In this document: in pieces, positions 8,114 through 20,624 of the stretch
Numbering within the stretch: position 1 is the first letter of the stretch
Layout: every line of letters starts with the position of its first letter
DNA from: Corynebacterium callunae DSM 20147
GTDB taxonomy: Bacteria; Actinomycetota; Actinomycetes; Mycobacteriales; Mycobacteriaceae
DNA: 64,000 nucleotides
Assembly (NCBI RefSeq): GCF_000344785.1
Contig: NC_020506.1
Location: forward strand, 372,001 to 436,000
Reading direction: 5' to 3'
Program-made: the position numbers and the translations under genes
The notes under the pieces: model-generated
The model's input: only the letters and a program-made list of their open reading frames with translations
Database searches by the model: none
Told to the model about the DNA's origin: nothing

Positions 8114-9424
8114 ATGGGAAATCACGAACTTCAGCATGCACAAAATTCGGTGCCTGGACCAGCTCCGGAGGTGGAGGCGGCGCGGCGTCGCGAACTGCGC
8201 CGCCACAAGGCTTTTGCCACTGGATTGCTGATCTTTGCGGCATTGATTTATTTGCTGTGTCGCTATGTAGAAACTCGCCCTGGGGAGACTGCAACATGGG
8301 TGGGTTTTGTGCGTGCCGCAGCGGAGGCCGGCATGATCGGCGGTTTGGCGGACTGGTTTGCCGTCACCGCCCTGTTCCGCCATCCGCTTAAGCTGCCAAT
8401 TCCGCATACTGCGATTATTCCGCGCAAAAAAGACCAGCTTGGTGAGGCTTTAAGCGGCTTTGTGGGCGATAACTTCCTCAATGCGCAGTTGATTACAGAG
8501 AAAGTCTCCCAGGCGCAGATTCCTGAGCGTGCCGGCAAGTGGCTGGCGCAACCGGAAAATGGTGAGAAAGTATCCCGTGAGGTGGGCAAACTGACCGCCA
8601 ATATTGTGCGCGCCATCGACCCCAAGGATGCCGAAGCTGTTATTAACGCTGCAGTGATCGACAAGCTGGGGGAGCCTGCGTGGGGTCCGCCTGCCGGGCG
8701 CCTGCTGGAGCAGCTGATTGCGGAGGGTAAAACCGAGCCAGTGGTGCAGGAACTTGCGCAGTGGCTGCATAAAAAGGCGCTGGGTTCCGAGGAACTCATT
8801 GACCGCCTGCTTAATGAGCGCCGCCCGATTTGGGCGCCGAAATTCACCGCGCAGCTGGTCAGCGGCAAGGTTTATGAGGAAGTTATTAAGTTCACCGCTG
8901 CCGTTGCCGAGGATCCCAAGCACGAGGCACGCATTTCGCTGCGCCGCTTCCTCAATAATTTGGCCCAGGACCTGCAATATGACGCCGCCATGATCACCCG
9001 CGTGGAAAAAATCAAGCAGGATGTCATGGGCTCGGCAGCGATTGCGCAGGCTGCGCCGACGATTTGGGAGTCGGCCTCCGCCTCCCTCATCGACGCCGCC
9101 AGCGACGAGTCATCCCTGCTCCGCCGCAAAATCGCCGAGGCCTCAGTGGTCTGGGGTCAAAGAGTGCTTGACGACGAAAACCTGCGCAGCTCACTGGATA
9201 ATCGCATCACAAAAGCTGCCGCCTTCTTGGCAGATAACTACGCCCCCGAGGTCACCAGCATCATTTCCGAAACCATCGAACGCTGGGATGCAGATGAGGC
9301 TTCTGAAAAGATTGAGTTAATGGTTGGTAAAGATCTGCAATATATCCGCCTCAATGGCACCATTGTGGGTGCATTAGCTGGCCTTGGCATTTACACTGTG
9401 TCTCATATCTTATTCGGCGCTTAA
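8114..9424 (+). CDS. DUF445 membrane protein
   Basis: 436 residues from the ATG at 8114 (alternative ATG at 8105, GTG at 8084; no clear ribosome site decides). One N-terminal membrane segment (LLIFAALIYLLCRYV) precedes the family signature AGMIGGLADWFAVTALFRHP and IPHTAIIPRKKDQLGEALSGFV. A long helical region and a C-terminal hydrophobic segment (NGTIVGALAGLGIYTVSHIL) follow. DUF445/YjiN-like proteins are inner-membrane proteins of unknown role. The next small gene starts 12 bp on. Confidence 0.8.
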   Translation: MGNHELQHAQNSVPGPAPEVEAARRRELRRHKAFATGLLIFAALIYLLCRYVETRPGETATWVGFVRAAAEAGMIGGLADWFAVTALFRHPLKLPIPHTAIIPRKKDQLGEALSGFVGDNFLNAQLITEKVSQAQIPERAGKWLAQPENGEKVSREVGKLTANIVRAIDPKDAEAVINAAVIDKLGEPAWGPPAGRLLEQLIAEGKTEPVVQELAQWLHKKALGSEELIDRLLNERRPIWAPKFTAQLVSGKVYEEVIKFTAAVAEDPKHEARISLRRFLNNLAQDLQYDAAMITRVEKIKQDVMGSAAIAQAAPTIWESASASLIDAASDESSLLRRKIAEASVVWGQRVLDDENLRSSLDNRITKAAAFLADNYAPEVTSIISETIERWDADEASEKIELMVGKDLQYIRLNGTIVGALAGLGIYTVSHILFGA

Positions 9425-9435
9425 AGGAGTTTTAA

Positions 9436-9834
9436 ATGTCCACTTTTGGAGACGCTGCTTCTGAGCTTGGCGATGTTGCAGGCAAAGTAGGAAAGCAAGT
9501 CCGTGAGGAACTTTCTGAAAAAGAAACCCTCAACAAACTAAAAACCGAAGCCACCGAGGCTTTTCAGCAGGCTAAAGCTGGTGATGTTGTTGCTGCTGGC
9601 AAGGATTTCGCCCGTGATGCTGGCGAGATCCTCAAGGAAGTGGCCACCTCTGTGCGTGGCGCGCTGAGTGAATCCGATACTGATAAGGTGAAGACTGCAT
9701 TTAGTTCTGTCGTGGAAAGCTCGCGCGATAAGCTTGATGAGACTTTGGAAAAGCGTAAAGCTAAAAAAGCCAATTCCGCCGAAGACGGTGGGGAAGATAT
9801 TATCGACGGAGAAGTAATTCCTCCGCAAAGCTAA
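9436..9834 (+). CDS. Helical, charged hypothetical protein
   Basis: 132 residues, no cysteines or membrane segment. It is rich in Ala, Glu, Lys and Asp with amphipathic heptad-like stretches (VGKQVREELSEKETL, KLDETLEKRKAKK), so it should be mostly alpha-helical or coiled coil. AAGGAG lies seven bases before ATG. Placed 12 bp after the DUF445 gene and 19 bp before the DUF2516 gene, it looks like the middle of a three-gene operon. A specific function cannot be assigned. Confidence 0.7.
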   Translation: MSTFGDAASELGDVAGKVGKQVREELSEKETLNKLKTEATEAFQQAKAGDVVAAGKDFARDAGEILKEVATSVRGALSESDTDKVKTAFSSVVESSRDKLDETLEKRKAKKANSAEDGGEDIIDGEVIPPQS

Positions 9835-9852
9835 GGAAGTTCCACATAAATC

Positions 9853-10158
9853 ATGGATATGCAAATGCTTTATAACGGCACCAGTTGGTTCATCTGGGGC
9901 ATTTTCACCCTGATTGGAATCTTTGGCTTTATCGGAGCTTTCCTTGCTGCCACCACTCGCGAAGATGCCTTTGAGGTGGCAGATCGTCAAAAGAAGCTGG
10001 TCTGGGTGGCCATGCTCATCGCTTCTGGATTTGTCCTCATCGTGCTGGGTACCGCAGTTCCAATCTTGCCATGGGTGGGCATCGTCCTCATCGGCATCTA
10101 TTGGTTTGATGTACGACCACAAATCAAGGGAATCCTCGAAGGTGCCGGCGGCTGGTAG
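9853..10158 (+). CDS. DUF2516 family small membrane protein
   Basis: 101 residues with three hydrophobic segments (about 11-33, 47-66, 70-84) and the typical C-terminal YWFDVRPQIKGIL, which with the ADRQKK loop is characteristic of the actinobacterial DUF2516 family. Function unknown; members are conserved small membrane proteins. It follows the helical protein gene with a 19-bp gap and ends before a terminator. Confidence 0.75.
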   Translation: MDMQMLYNGTSWFIWGIFTLIGIFGFIGAFLAATTREDAFEVADRQKKLVWVAMLIASGFVLIVLGTAVPILPWVGIVLIGIYWFDVRPQIKGILEGAGGW

Positions 10159-10175
10159 TTTTTAACGCAATTTTT

Positions 10176-10209
10176 CCCTCATCTCCACAGTGGAGATGAG
10201 GGGATTTTT
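10176..10209 (+). terminator. Terminator after the DUF2516 gene
   Basis: CCCTCATCTCCAC pairs perfectly with GTGGAGATGAGGG, followed by GATTTTTT. Confidence 0.88.
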
Positions 10210-10251
10210 TGTGGCAAAATTGAATAAAGAAGAATGAAAGGGGGATTAATA

Positions 10252-10452
10252 ATGCCAGCATTTTTGATTGAGTATCACCGTCCTAGTGGTCGCGTGAAGT
10301 GCACTCCCTTCGATTCTCTTATTGAAGCTACTCGAGAGCGCATTAGGCTTGATCGTCTTAACGAAGATCCAGATATGGAGATCGTTGCGATTTCTGGGGC
10401 GAGTGAAAATGTAATTCGCCATTCGCACTCGCGTTATTTTGCTGCAGTTTAG
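10252..10452 (+). CDS. Short hypothetical protein
   Basis: 66 residues, soluble and charged, with a compact alpha/beta look. The ATG at 10252 is chosen because GAAAGGGGG sits ten bases upstream; the in-frame ATG at 10234 lies before that site. It stands alone between two terminators, so it is probably monocistronic. No family recognised. Confidence 0.6.
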   Translation: MPAFLIEYHRPSGRVKCTPFDSLIEATRERIRLDRLNEDPDMEIVAISGASENVIRHSHSRYFAAV

Positions 10453-10474
10453 CGGCGGTTTGACGTTAGTTTTC

Positions 10475-10515
10475 AAAATGTCCAGCACTTGAATTTCAAG
10501 TGCTGGACATTTTAT
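10475..10515 (+). terminator. Terminator after the short hypothetical gene
   Basis: AAAATGTCCAGCACTTGA pairs with TCAAGTGCTGGACATTTT, an 18-bp perfect stem with A- and T-runs at the two ends, so it can work in both directions. Confidence 0.88.
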
Positions 10516-10545
10516 TTGTGGAAAGTCCCTCCGTTGCGACACTAA

Positions 10546-10563
10546 AAGTGACTTGATTCACTT
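10546..10563. promoter_or_regulatory. Inverted repeat upstream of the tetR-MFS operon
   Basis: AAGTGA-N6-TCACTT is a perfect interrupted palindrome about 75 bp before the TetR start. It is a candidate second operator, but its sequence differs from the TTGCACT palindrome, so another regulator could use it. Confidence 0.4.
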
Positions 10564-10600
10564 GATATGGAACGCGTTAACAACTTCACCCGGTGCAATA

Positions 10601-10629
10601 TTGCACTCAGTGCAAAAGTTCACTAGGTT
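10601..10629 (+). promoter_or_regulatory. tetR promoter with operator over the -35
   Basis: TTGCAC (10601-10606), 17 bases, then TAGGTT (10624-10629) form a promoter placing the start of transcription at the GTG at 10637, so the mRNA is likely leaderless. The -35 box is part of the perfect palindrome TTGCACT-C-AGTGCAA (10601-10615). Binding there by the TetR product would block the polymerase. Confidence 0.6.
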
Positions 10630-10636
10630 TACTTGA

Positions 10637-11278
10637 GTGGATATTGAAGAGCAACCCTCGTTGAGGGAAATCAAACGTAAAAAGACCTTGGAAGCGATCG
10701 AAGATAACGCAACCAGACTGGTCTTGGAGCGTGGGTTCGACAATGTCACCGTCGAAGATATTTGTGCTGAAGCTGGGATCTCTAAGAGAACTTTCTTCAA
10801 CTATGTGGAATCTAAAGAAGCCGCCGTCATCGGCTCCAGCTTTAGAGTTCCCTCTGAAGGAGAGCGCGAGGAATTTCTCGCAGTAGAGCATGATGATGTT
10901 TTTGACAAAGCTTTTGAACTGGTCATCAACTTGATCGGTAGCCATGATCACTCCACAGGAGGGCTCTCCGGAACGATCATGAAGCGCCGCAAAGAGATCC
11001 GATTTAACCATCCCGAACTGGCAATGCAACACTTTGTCAGATTCCACGAAGGTCGCGCGGTTTTGGAAGATCTGCTCCGTGATTACTTCATCAAGTGGCC
11101 CGAGGCGCAACGCCTGAAGGAAAGCCCAGAAACTGAAGCTATCACCATGGTTGGCATCCTGGTCACCGCAGTTTTTCAAGGTTCCAGGAAGTGGCATTCA
11201 CTACCTGAAGTCACCCAAATAGATTTCCGCGCCTGCTGCCAAAAGGCATTAAATAATATTTTTCTTCTTAAAAGGTGA
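10637..11278 (+). CDS. TetR-family regulator of the adjacent MFS exporters
   Basis: 213 residues. The N-terminal domain shows the TetR helix-turn-helix VEDICAEAGISKRTFFNYV (about 36-54). The C-terminal ligand domain is not recognisable beyond the family fold. GTG start without leader (see promoter). The stop overlaps the region of the next gene's ribosome site (AAAGGTG), so the regulator and two DHA2 exporters form one operon, the usual arrangement for an auto-repressor that is released by an exported compound. The ligand is unknown. Confidence 0.88.
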   Translation: MDIEEQPSLREIKRKKTLEAIEDNATRLVLERGFDNVTVEDICAEAGISKRTFFNYVESKEAAVIGSSFRVPSEGEREEFLAVEHDDVFDKAFELVINLIGSHDHSTGGLSGTIMKRRKEIRFNHPELAMQHFVRFHEGRAVLEDLLRDYFIKWPEAQRLKESPETEAITMVGILVTAVFQGSRKWHSLPEVTQIDFRACCQKALNNIFLLKR

Positions 11279-11286
11279 ACAACAAA

Positions 11287-14582
<3,296 letters not shown>

Positions 14583-14588
14583 ATAGTA

Positions 14589-14626
14589 ATGCCCCGTGGA
14601 AACCTGAAAGTTTCCGCGGGGCATTT
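14589..14626 (+). terminator. Terminator between exporter operon and purU
   Basis: ATGCCCCGTGGAAAC pairs with GTTTCCGCGGGGCAT (one mismatch), followed by TTTTGC. The convergent purU ends six bases on and may share it. Confidence 0.82.
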
Positions 14627-14631
14627 TGCAT

Positions 14632-15546
14632 TTAATCAAAAACTACGGTGCGATTTCCATAGACCAAAACGCGGTCCTCTAGGTGGAATCGCAAACCGCG
14701 AGCCAGCACCTGCTTCTCCGCATCGCGGCCAAGACGCTGCATCTCAGCAGGGGTATCCTTGTGCGTCACGCGGATAACATCCTGCTCAATGATGGGACCG
14801 TCGTCGAGATCAGGGGTGGCATAGTGGCAAGTCGCGCCAATCAGCTTCACGCCACGGCTATATGCCTGGTGATAAGGGCGCGCACCCATAAATGACGGCA
14901 AGAAGCTGTGGTGAATGTTAAGCACGCGGCCAGCCCACATCTCACAAAGATCCGGTGGCAAAATCTGCATAAAGCGTGCGAGCACAATCGCATCCGGCTC
15001 ATAACCATTAACGATCTCTGCGACCTGGTCAAAAGCCTTACGCTTGCCCACTGCATCCTTAGGGAAAGGCACGTGGAAAAACGGCACATTGTGGTTCTCT
15101 GCGATATAACGCAAATTATCGTGATTGCCCACCACTGCGACAACTTCCATCGGATAGTCATTCTCCGCCACACGGCCGAGCAGATCGTGCAGGCAGTGAC
15201 CCTCCTTGGACACCACCAACACAGCCTTCTTCACCTGTGCGGTGTCGGTGAACTTCCACTTAGCGCGAGGACCAAATTCCTCCGCGATAGGAGCGAATTC
15301 CTCCCGCAGCTGCTCAATGGACATATCAATGGATTCCGCGCGGATAGCTTGGCGCGTAAAGAACCAGTTAGAATCCGGGTCAGTAAAGTAACCCGCCTCA
15401 GTAATCCAGCCCCCTCGCTCCGCGAGAAAAGAAGAAAGCTTTGCGACGATACCCGTGGAGTCTGGGCAGCCGAAAGTAAGCACAAATTGACGCTCCTCCG
15501 GAGCGGTGCTGGGGCGATTACGGATCTCAGAAGAACTCGGAGTCAT
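14632..15546 (-). CDS. purU: Formyltetrahydrofolate deformylase
   Basis: 304 residues. Hydrolyses 10-formyl-THF to THF and formate, supplying formate and balancing one-carbon units. An N-terminal ACT domain (about 20-95, with [16 protein letters not shown]) precedes a formyltransferase-type domain with the catalytic region [19 protein letters not shown] and the aspartate in [18 protein letters not shown] box (15559-15554) lies seven bases before the ATG, so the transcript is probably leaderless. Divergent from deoC. Confidence 0.93.
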   Translation of the reverse strand: MTPSSSEIRNRPSTAPEERQFVLTFGCPDSTGIVAKLSSFLAERGGWITEAGYFTDPDSNWFFTRQAIRAESIDMSIEQLREEFAPIAEEFGPRAKWKFTDTAQVKKAVLVVSKEGHCLHDLLGRVAENDYPMEVVAVVGNHDNLRYIAENHNVPFFHVPFPKDAVGKRKAFDQVAEIVNGYEPDAIVLARFMQILPPDLCEMWAGRVLNIHHSFLPSFMGARPYHQAYSRGVKLIGATCHYATPDLDDGPIIEQDVIRVTHKDTPAEMQRLGRDAEKQVLARGLRFHLEDRVLVYGNRTVVFD

Positions 15547-15553
15547 TTATCGG

Positions 15554-15559
15554 ATTCTA
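15554..15559 (-). promoter_or_regulatory. -10 box of purU, leaderless start
   Basis: TAGAAT on the minus strand is followed seven bases later by the purU ATG. No ribosome site is present, which supports a leaderless mRNA. Confidence 0.5.
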
Positions 15560-15596
15560 CCTTGGATATCTGGCGATGCTAAGTAGGGTAGGAGAT

Positions 15597-16259
15597 ATGA
15601 CTATTTCCCGCGCCCAGATGGCCACACTGCTCGACTACACCTTGCTCGGACCAGAAGTAACTAAAGTCGAACTTGCTGTATTTATAGAAGAGGCCATCGA
15701 GCTGGGCGTTGGTGCTATTTGTGTCCCCAACAACATGGTCAATCTCACTAAAAAGGCGCAAGAAGCTGGCATTACCGTGGCTACTGTAGCTGGATTCCCC
15801 CATGGAAAAACCCCCGCTTTAGTAAAAGGTGCCGAGGCGCGCCTGGCAGTGCAAAATGGAGCTTCCGAAATTGACGTGGTTCTTGACATTGCCAATGTAA
15901 AAGCCGCTGATCCCAATGTTTTGCTCTCTGAAATCGTGGCGATCCGCGAAGCCGTGCCTTCACCCATTGTGCTGAAGCTGATTCTCGAGACCGCAGTGCT
16001 CTCACCCGCAGCTATTGCCGTTGCGGTACGCGCTGCACGAGCCGCCGGTGCCGACTTTGTAAAAACTTCTACCGGATTCCATCCCGCCGGCGGCGCCACT
16101 TTAGAAGCTGTGCGAGCTATGGCTGCGGCTGGCGAAGGAAAAATCGGCATCAAAGCCTCAGGTGGCATCCGTACTTGGGAAGATGCTGTTGCATTTGTTG
16201 AAGCCGGCGCCACTCGCATTGGCACTTCTCAGGCTGCGGCTATTTTGCGGGAGGGTTAG
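15597..16259 (+). CDS. deoC: Deoxyribose-phosphate aldolase
   Basis: 220 residues. Cleaves 2-deoxyribose-5-phosphate to glyceraldehyde-3-phosphate and acetaldehyde in nucleoside salvage. The Schiff-base lysine is in [15 protein letters not shown] and the second conserved lysine in [18 protein letters not shown] near the N-terminus is typical. The ATG at 15597 is chosen because GGTAGGAG lies just before it; the longer frame from 15576 lacks a site. Length matches the family. Confidence 0.94.
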   Translation: MTISRAQMATLLDYTLLGPEVTKVELAVFIEEAIELGVGAICVPNNMVNLTKKAQEAGITVATVAGFPHGKTPALVKGAEARLAVQNGASEIDVVLDIANVKAADPNVLLSEIVAIREAVPSPIVLKLILETAVLSPAAIAVAVRAARAAGADFVKTSTGFHPAGGATLEAVRAMAAAGEGKIGIKASGGIRTWEDAVAFVEAGATRIGTSQAAAILREG

Positions 16260-16310
16260 GGGCTGGGGCGCTGGTGTTGCCGCAGCTCACGCCACTCAAG
16301 GAATTAAAAG

Positions 16311-16721
16311 CTACACCTGGCAATCGATAAGGTTGTGCAGCAGTTCTTCGGGAGCGCCGAATAATCGCAAAGCTGAGGTGTCATAACAATGGGAGCCGTT
16401 GGAAGTGTGGCCATTGGGTGCGATTTCTAACCATTGTCCATCAACCCACTGGAAGTTTTGTAATTCCTCGCTATCCGGCTTGCCACCGCTGGCCCAGCCA
16501 GAATCACAAAATAGCAGGGTGTAGCCCATCTCTTGGAAAATCTCGGGATCACAATGGGTTGGCACTGGTGGGCGATAGATTGTTGCGGTAACTGTGGTGG
16601 TGGAACCCGCATCGCCCTCGTCACTAAAAGGCAAGTACATCCACACCACAATGGCCCCAGCTGCGCCGACCATGGACATAAAAGTGGTGGTCAGCAGTGC
16701 AGTTCGGGCCGGCGTGGACAT
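16311..16721 (-). CDS. Membrane-anchored exported hypothetical protein
   Basis: 136 residues. Residues 7-30 form one hydrophobic segment (ALLTTTFMSMVGAAGAIVVWMY), an anchor or uncleaved signal. The outside part has four cysteines (HCDPE, LLFCDSG, HCYDTS, DCQV) that could form two disulfides. It starts five bases after the csoR stop on the same strand and may be co-transcribed with csoR-copA, but no metal-binding motif is obvious. Function unknown. Confidence 0.65.
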   Translation of the reverse strand: MSTPARTALLTTTFMSMVGAAGAIVVWMYLPFSDEGDAGSTTTVTATIYRPPVPTHCDPEIFQEMGYTLLFCDSGWASGGKPDSEELQNFQWVDGQWLEIAPNGHTSNGSHCYDTSALRLFGAPEELLHNLIDCQV

Positions 16722-16726
16722 GATTT

Positions 16727-17041
16727 TTAGGTTTTGGAGAATCGGGCGATGGCGTCGGAAACTTCTTTGAGCTTGGCGTCGAGTTCTTCTCCGCCGAGCC
16801 CCGCTGCATCCTTAACGCAGTGAGCGAGGTGGTCGTCGAGAAGCCCAAATGCCACATTTTTGAGGGCGGAGTTAACGGCGGCAATCTGGGTGAGAATGTC
16901 GATGCAGTATTGTTCCTCGTCGATCATGCGGTGAATGCCACGGGTTTGGCCTTCGATGCGCTTGAGTCGGGCCAGGTAGCGGGCCTTTTCCTCGATATAG
17001 CCGTGGGTGTGGCCCTCGGCGTGGCAGCTATTTTCACTCAT
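16727..17041 (-). CDS. csoR: Copper-sensing repressor CsoR
   Basis: 104 residues, all-helical DUF156 family. The Cu(I) ligands fit the CsoR pattern: C46 (QYCIDI), H71 (DDHLAH) and C75 (HCVKD), spaced C-x24-H-x3-C. Cu(I) binding releases the tetramer from GC-rich palindromes. The ATG overlaps the TGA of copA by four bases, so repressor and pump are one operon, copA first, under the palindrome at 19319-19337. Histidines at the N-terminus (CHAEGHTHG) may add metal affinity. Confidence 0.92.
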   Translation of the reverse strand: MSENSCHAEGHTHGYIEEKARYLARLKRIEGQTRGIHRMIDEEQYCIDILTQIAAVNSALKNVAFGLLDDHLAHCVKDAAGLGGEELDAKLKEVSDAIARFSKT

Positions 17042-19278
17042 TTTGAATTCCTCGATTTAAAACCGCGCAGGCGCAGGGAGTTGGAAACTACAAAAACTGA
17101 ACTAAAGGCCATTGCAATGCCCGCGAGCATCGGGTTGAGCAGCCCAAGTGCAGCAATTGGTATTAGCGCCACATTGTAGGCGAAAGCCCAGAAAAGGTTG
17201 CCCTTGATGGTGCCTAAAGTTTTGCGGGAGAGGTCGATGGCATCCACTGCTGAATGAAGATCATTGTTCATGAGCGTGATATCGGAGGCCTCGATGGCAA
17301 CGTCGGTACCAGCGCCCATGGCCAGACCCAGATCTGCTTGAGCGAGGGCTGCCGCATCATTGACACCATCGCCAACCATGGCCACATTTTTTCCTGCTGC
17401 CTGCAGTTTCTTTACTTGTTCCACTTTTTCAGCAGGCATTACCTCCGCGATAACTTCCGTAATGCCAACCTCGGCGGCAACGGCACGCGCAGCGCCATAA
17501 TTATCGCCAGTGAGCAAAATTGGGGTCAGCCCAAGGTCCTTGAGCTGCGCAATTGCCGCGGCAGAAGATGGCTTGACACTATCGCGCACACTAATGACGC
17601 CGTGCTCAACGCCATCCACAGAAACCACAACCGGAGTTCCACCCTCAGCTTGGGAACGTCGAAAAGCGTCTAAGAGTTCGCCCTGCAACGGCCGAACCGG
17701 CCGGCCAACCTGAATCTCGCGCCCATCAACCCGGGCAAAAACGCCCTGACCTGCAGTGTTCTTAAAGTCCGTGGCCGTGCGGGGCGTCCCAGCAAGGGCA
17801 ATCGCCTGCGCAATTGGGTGTTCAGAGAGCTTTTCGACGGATGCAGCGAGATCGATTAGCTCTTGCTCGGAGATTCCCGCCGCGGTGACAGCAGCCACGG
17901 ACATATTTCCGCTGGTCACAGTGCCAGTCTTATCGAGGACGATGGTATCAACCTTCTTGGTGGATTCCAGCACCTCCGGTCCCTTAATTAACAGGCCGAG
18001 CTGCGCACCGCGTCCCGTACCGACCAAAAGCGCAGTAGGAGTAGCCAAACCCAGGGCACAGGGGCAGGCGATGATGAGCACAGCAACCGCAGCGGTAAAT
18101 GCCGCGGACAGGCCATCGTCAGTGAAAATGAGGTGGCCGGCAAGCGTAAGCAGGGAAATGACAATAACCACCGGCACGAAGATCTGCGAGATCTGATCCA
18201 CCAGCCTTTGCACGGGCGCCTTGTGGGATTGGGCATCGCTAACGAGCTTTGCCATCTGGGCGAGCGTGCTATCTGCGCCGAGCCGAGTGACCTTGACCAG
18301 CAAACGGCCGGAAGTGTTCAGCGTTGCACCGGTGACTTTATCGCCAGGAGTGACTTCAATGGGCAGGGATTCGCCGGTGAGCATGGACTGATCAATCGCG
18401 GAGGTGCCTTCCATCACGACGCCGTCGGCTGCGATTTTCTCGCCGGGGCGGGTGACAAAAATATCTCCAACTACCAGCTGGCTGATGGGAATGCGCAGCT
18501 CAGCATTGTCGCGAATGACGGCAGCATCTTTTGCTCCCATATCCAGCAGCGCTCTTAAAGCTGCGGAGGATTGTCCCTTAGCTTTGACCTCAAACCAGCG
18601 GCCTAGCAATAGGAAGGAAATAACCACTGCGACAGTTTCCAAATAAATGTCATCCATGGTGGATTCTGTGGGGAAAAGATGAAATTCCATCTTCATTCCG
18701 GCGTGGCCGGCGGTTCCTAAGAAGAGAGCCCACAGGGACCAGAGATATGCCGCGGCAGTTCCCAAGGAAACCAAAGTGTCCATGGTGAAAGAACCATGCT
18801 TGAGATTTGCCCAGGTTGCCTTATGGAAAGGTGCGCCACCCCAGAAAAACACCGGGGTGACCATTGTTAAAACAGCCCACTGCCAATTGTTGAACTGCAG
18901 CGCCGGAACCATGCTGAGCAGCACAATTGGCACCGAAAGGGCAGCGGAAATGAGCAGGCGGTGCTTGAGGTCGGCTGCTTCTTCCTCCCTGGCAGCATCG
19001 ATTCGATCCTGGCCGTCGGGCGTGTGTTCTTCATCCTGTGCAGGGGTGGAAGTCATGGAAAAAGCGCTATAACCTGCGCCTTCTACAGTTTTGATGAGCT
19101 GTTCTGGGGCAACCAGGCTGGGATCATAACTTACCTGTGCGGACTCGGTGGCGTAGTTAACTGAGGCGGTGACCCCTTCTAACTTGTTGAGTTTTCTTTC
19201 CACCCGGGCGGAGCAAGAAGTACAGGTCATACCGGTTACACCAAGATCAACGGTGGCGATGTTTGGAGTGGTAGGCAT
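17038..19278 (-). CDS. copA: Copper-exporting P1B-type ATPase
   Basis: 746 residues. Pumps Cu(I) out of the cytoplasm. An N-terminal metal-binding domain has GMTCTSC (C19, C22). Membrane segment 6 holds [10 protein letters not shown] (about 405). The P-domain has the phosphorylated aspartate in DKTGTVTSG (about 447), the TGES motif (LTGESLP), [13 protein letters not shown] and [14 protein letters not shown], all intact. First gene of the copA-csoR operon with a CsoR-type operator just upstream. It serves as a reference for the degenerate ATPase at 49455. Confidence 0.94.
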   Translation of the reverse strand: MPTTPNIATVDLGVTGMTCTSCSARVERKLNKLEGVTASVNYATESAQVSYDPSLVAPEQLIKTVEGAGYSAFSMTSTPAQDEEHTPDGQDRIDAAREEEAADLKHRLLISAALSVPIVLLSMVPALQFNNWQWAVLTMVTPVFFWGGAPFHKATWANLKHGSFTMDTLVSLGTAAAYLWSLWALFLGTAGHAGMKMEFHLFPTESTMDDIYLETVAVVISFLLLGRWFEVKAKGQSSAALRALLDMGAKDAAVIRDNAELRIPISQLVVGDIFVTRPGEKIAADGVVMEGTSAIDQSMLTGESLPIEVTPGDKVTGATLNTSGRLLVKVTRLGADSTLAQMAKLVSDAQSHKAPVQRLVDQISQIFVPVVIVISLLTLAGHLIFTDDGLSAAFTAAVAVLIIACPCALGLATPTALLVGTGRGAQLGLLIKGPEVLESTKKVDTIVLDKTGTVTSGNMSVAAVTAAGISEQELIDLAASVEKLSEHPIAQAIALAGTPRTATDFKNTAGQGVFARVDGREIQVGRPVRPLQGELLDAFRRSQAEGGTPVVVSVDGVEHGVISVRDSVKPSSAAAIAQLKDLGLTPILLTGDNYGAARAVAAEVGITEVIAEVMPAEKVEQVKKLQAAGKNVAMVGDGVNDAAALAQADLGLAMGAGTDVAIEASDITLMNNDLHSAVDAIDLSRKTLGTIKGNLFWAFAYNVALIPIAALGLLNPMLAGIAMAFSSVFVVSNSLRLRGFKSRNSK

Positions 19279-19318
19279 TTTTAGTCCTTTGAAAATGGGG
19301 ATGTGCTACCACTTAGCT

Positions 19319-19337
19319 TATACCCCGGTGGGGTATA
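19319..19337. promoter_or_regulatory. CsoR operator upstream of copA
   Basis: TATACCCC-GGT-GGGGTATA is a perfect 8-3-8 palindrome of the type recognised by CsoR repressors, 41 bp before the copA ATG. Confidence 0.85.
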
Positions 19338-19345
19338 TAACAAGG

Positions 19346-19376
19346 CTAAAAACACCGCCCTTGGTTGGGGCGGTGA
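19346..19376 (-). terminator. Terminator of the LmeA-like gene
   Basis: On the minus strand CACCGCCCC pairs with GGGCGGTG and is followed by TTTTTAGCC. It separates the lmeA-like gene from the copA promoter. Confidence 0.75.
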
Positions 19377-19393
19377 GGGGTGCGTCGAAAAGC

Positions 19394-20209
19394 TTAGTTT
19401 GCGCTCTCCAGGGTGCGGACGTTGATATTTTGGCCGGTGAGTGTGACATTAATGCCACCTTCTGCCACCTCAATATCGGAAATCTGCAGGCCGCCGGCAA
19501 CGTTCTGAATGGAAGACTTCACGCCTTCAGTCAACATATTGGACACCTCATCAGGCAGACTGAAGCCAAAAAGCTCAGAATCGGTGATCTCAAAAGCGAG
19601 CTGACCATTAAGAACTAGTGGTCGCAGGTTGGCGCGTGCTGCACCGTCGGTGAATTCCACCTCCACTGACTGATTCTCTGGATTTGAGGTGATATTGGTG
19701 ACTTTGACCAATTCCTGCACCAACATCGCGGCCAGTCCAGCATCTTCCGTGGTTCCGCCAGCTGCCTCAGCCATTTGCTGCTGCATGGTGGCCAACACAA
19801 ACTCATCGGAGGCGAAAGTAGTGAGAGTCAGGTTCTCTGCCACTGGATTCTCGCGATCCCGCACGCCCAAGCCGCCGAGCTCAATTGTGGCCTGCGGGGT
19901 GCCAGTGATCTCAGGGGCAGAAGTTGCGCCGCCAGGATAAGTGATCTGCACCGTGTTAGGCGTATCCACCGTAACCTCATCAATACTGCCTTTGACCAGG
20001 CCCAACAGCAGGGGAGAAGCGCCAAAGCTAATCGACGGCTCCTCCTCGACGGTGATCCCTTGCTCCGCCGCCTGGTTTTGGAATTCCTCTTTCAGCTGCT
20101 TGCCGACCATCCAGCGCAGGCCGAACTCCGCGATGATCACCAAAATCAGCAAAACAACCACAATAGTGAGCAGAACTTTAGGAAATACAGATCTTTTTGA
20201 TTTAGCCAC
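19394..20209 (-). CDS. DUF2993/LmeA-like lipid-binding exported protein
   Basis: 271 residues from the GTG at 20209, which has AAGGGAGACTGGGAAC before it; the ATG at 20230 has no ribosome site. The N-terminus is KSKRS followed by a hydrophobic anchor (VLLTIVVVLLILVIIAEFGLRW). Then come the family-typical VGKQLKEEFQNQA, SFGASPLLLGLVKGSIDEVTV and a beta-rich domain. DUF2993 proteins include mycobacterial LmeA, a periplasmic phospholipid-binding protein involved in lipomannan/mannan length. The role here is inferred from family only. Confidence 0.75.
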   Translation of the reverse strand: MAKSKRSVFPKVLLTIVVVLLILVIIAEFGLRWMVGKQLKEEFQNQAAEQGITVEEEPSISFGASPLLLGLVKGSIDEVTVDTPNTVQITYPGGATSAPEITGTPQATIELGGLGVRDRENPVAENLTLTTFASDEFVLATMQQQMAEAAGGTTEDAGLAAMLVQELVKVTNITSNPENQSVEVEFTDGAARANLRPLVLNGQLAFEITDSELFGFSLPDEVSNMLTEGVKSSIQNVAGGLQISDIEVAEGGINVTLTGQNINVRTLESAN

Positions 20210-20624
20210 GTTCCCAGTCTCCCTTATCATTCAGGTGTTTTAAAGTTTTCCACGCCACAATCTCATAAAAGCTTGCTGGGAATGCTGTTGAGGTGCCGAT
20301 TTTGGGTCGGTTTTGTGCCGCGCCCGGGGCATGACCATGGCGGGCGTGCGGATTTACGCAAAAAGGACGCCTGGCGGAAGTTTTTGTCGTAAATCGGCAC
20401 CGAAATGGGCGCATTTTGGTGCCGATTTGCACAAATATTCGATGCAACACTATGGATTTTCGTAAATTGGCACGCTTCCCGCTCAAACCTCGGAAAATTG
20501 CACTGCAGCTGCAAAAATAACCACCATCTAGAAGGCGATTTACGGGCATAAAAACGAGCCTAGTACCTTCTTGGTCATTAGCAAATATAAGCGCTTTAAA
20601 TTGGCTCCAGGCAAATCCCTAAAA
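20210..20624. other. Intergenic region with repeat element, no gene seen
   Basis: 415 bp with no credible gene; open frames here follow the palindromes. It contains repeat copy A (20344-20475) and looser related fragments on both sides, such as GTGCCGATTTTGGGTCGG near 20294 and GCGATTTACGGGC near 20534. Confidence 0.7.
20344..20475. repeat. Four-armed palindromic intergenic repeat, copy A
   Basis: Four arms alternate in direction: GCGTGCGGATTTACGCAAA (20344), CGTAAATCGGCAC (ends 20400), GTGCCGATTTGC (starts 20419) and CGTAAATTGGCACGC (ends 20475). The offsets from the first base (56, 75, 131) are the same as in copies B and C. It can fold into two successive hairpins. It lies between two minus-strand genes. 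Confidence 0.85.

Noticed and set aside
20281-20560. CRISPR-like spaced repeats
   Set aside because: The arms alternate in direction, only four occur per locus, spacers are unequal (17-30 bp) and no cas genes are nearby; they are palindromic elements, not a CRISPR array.
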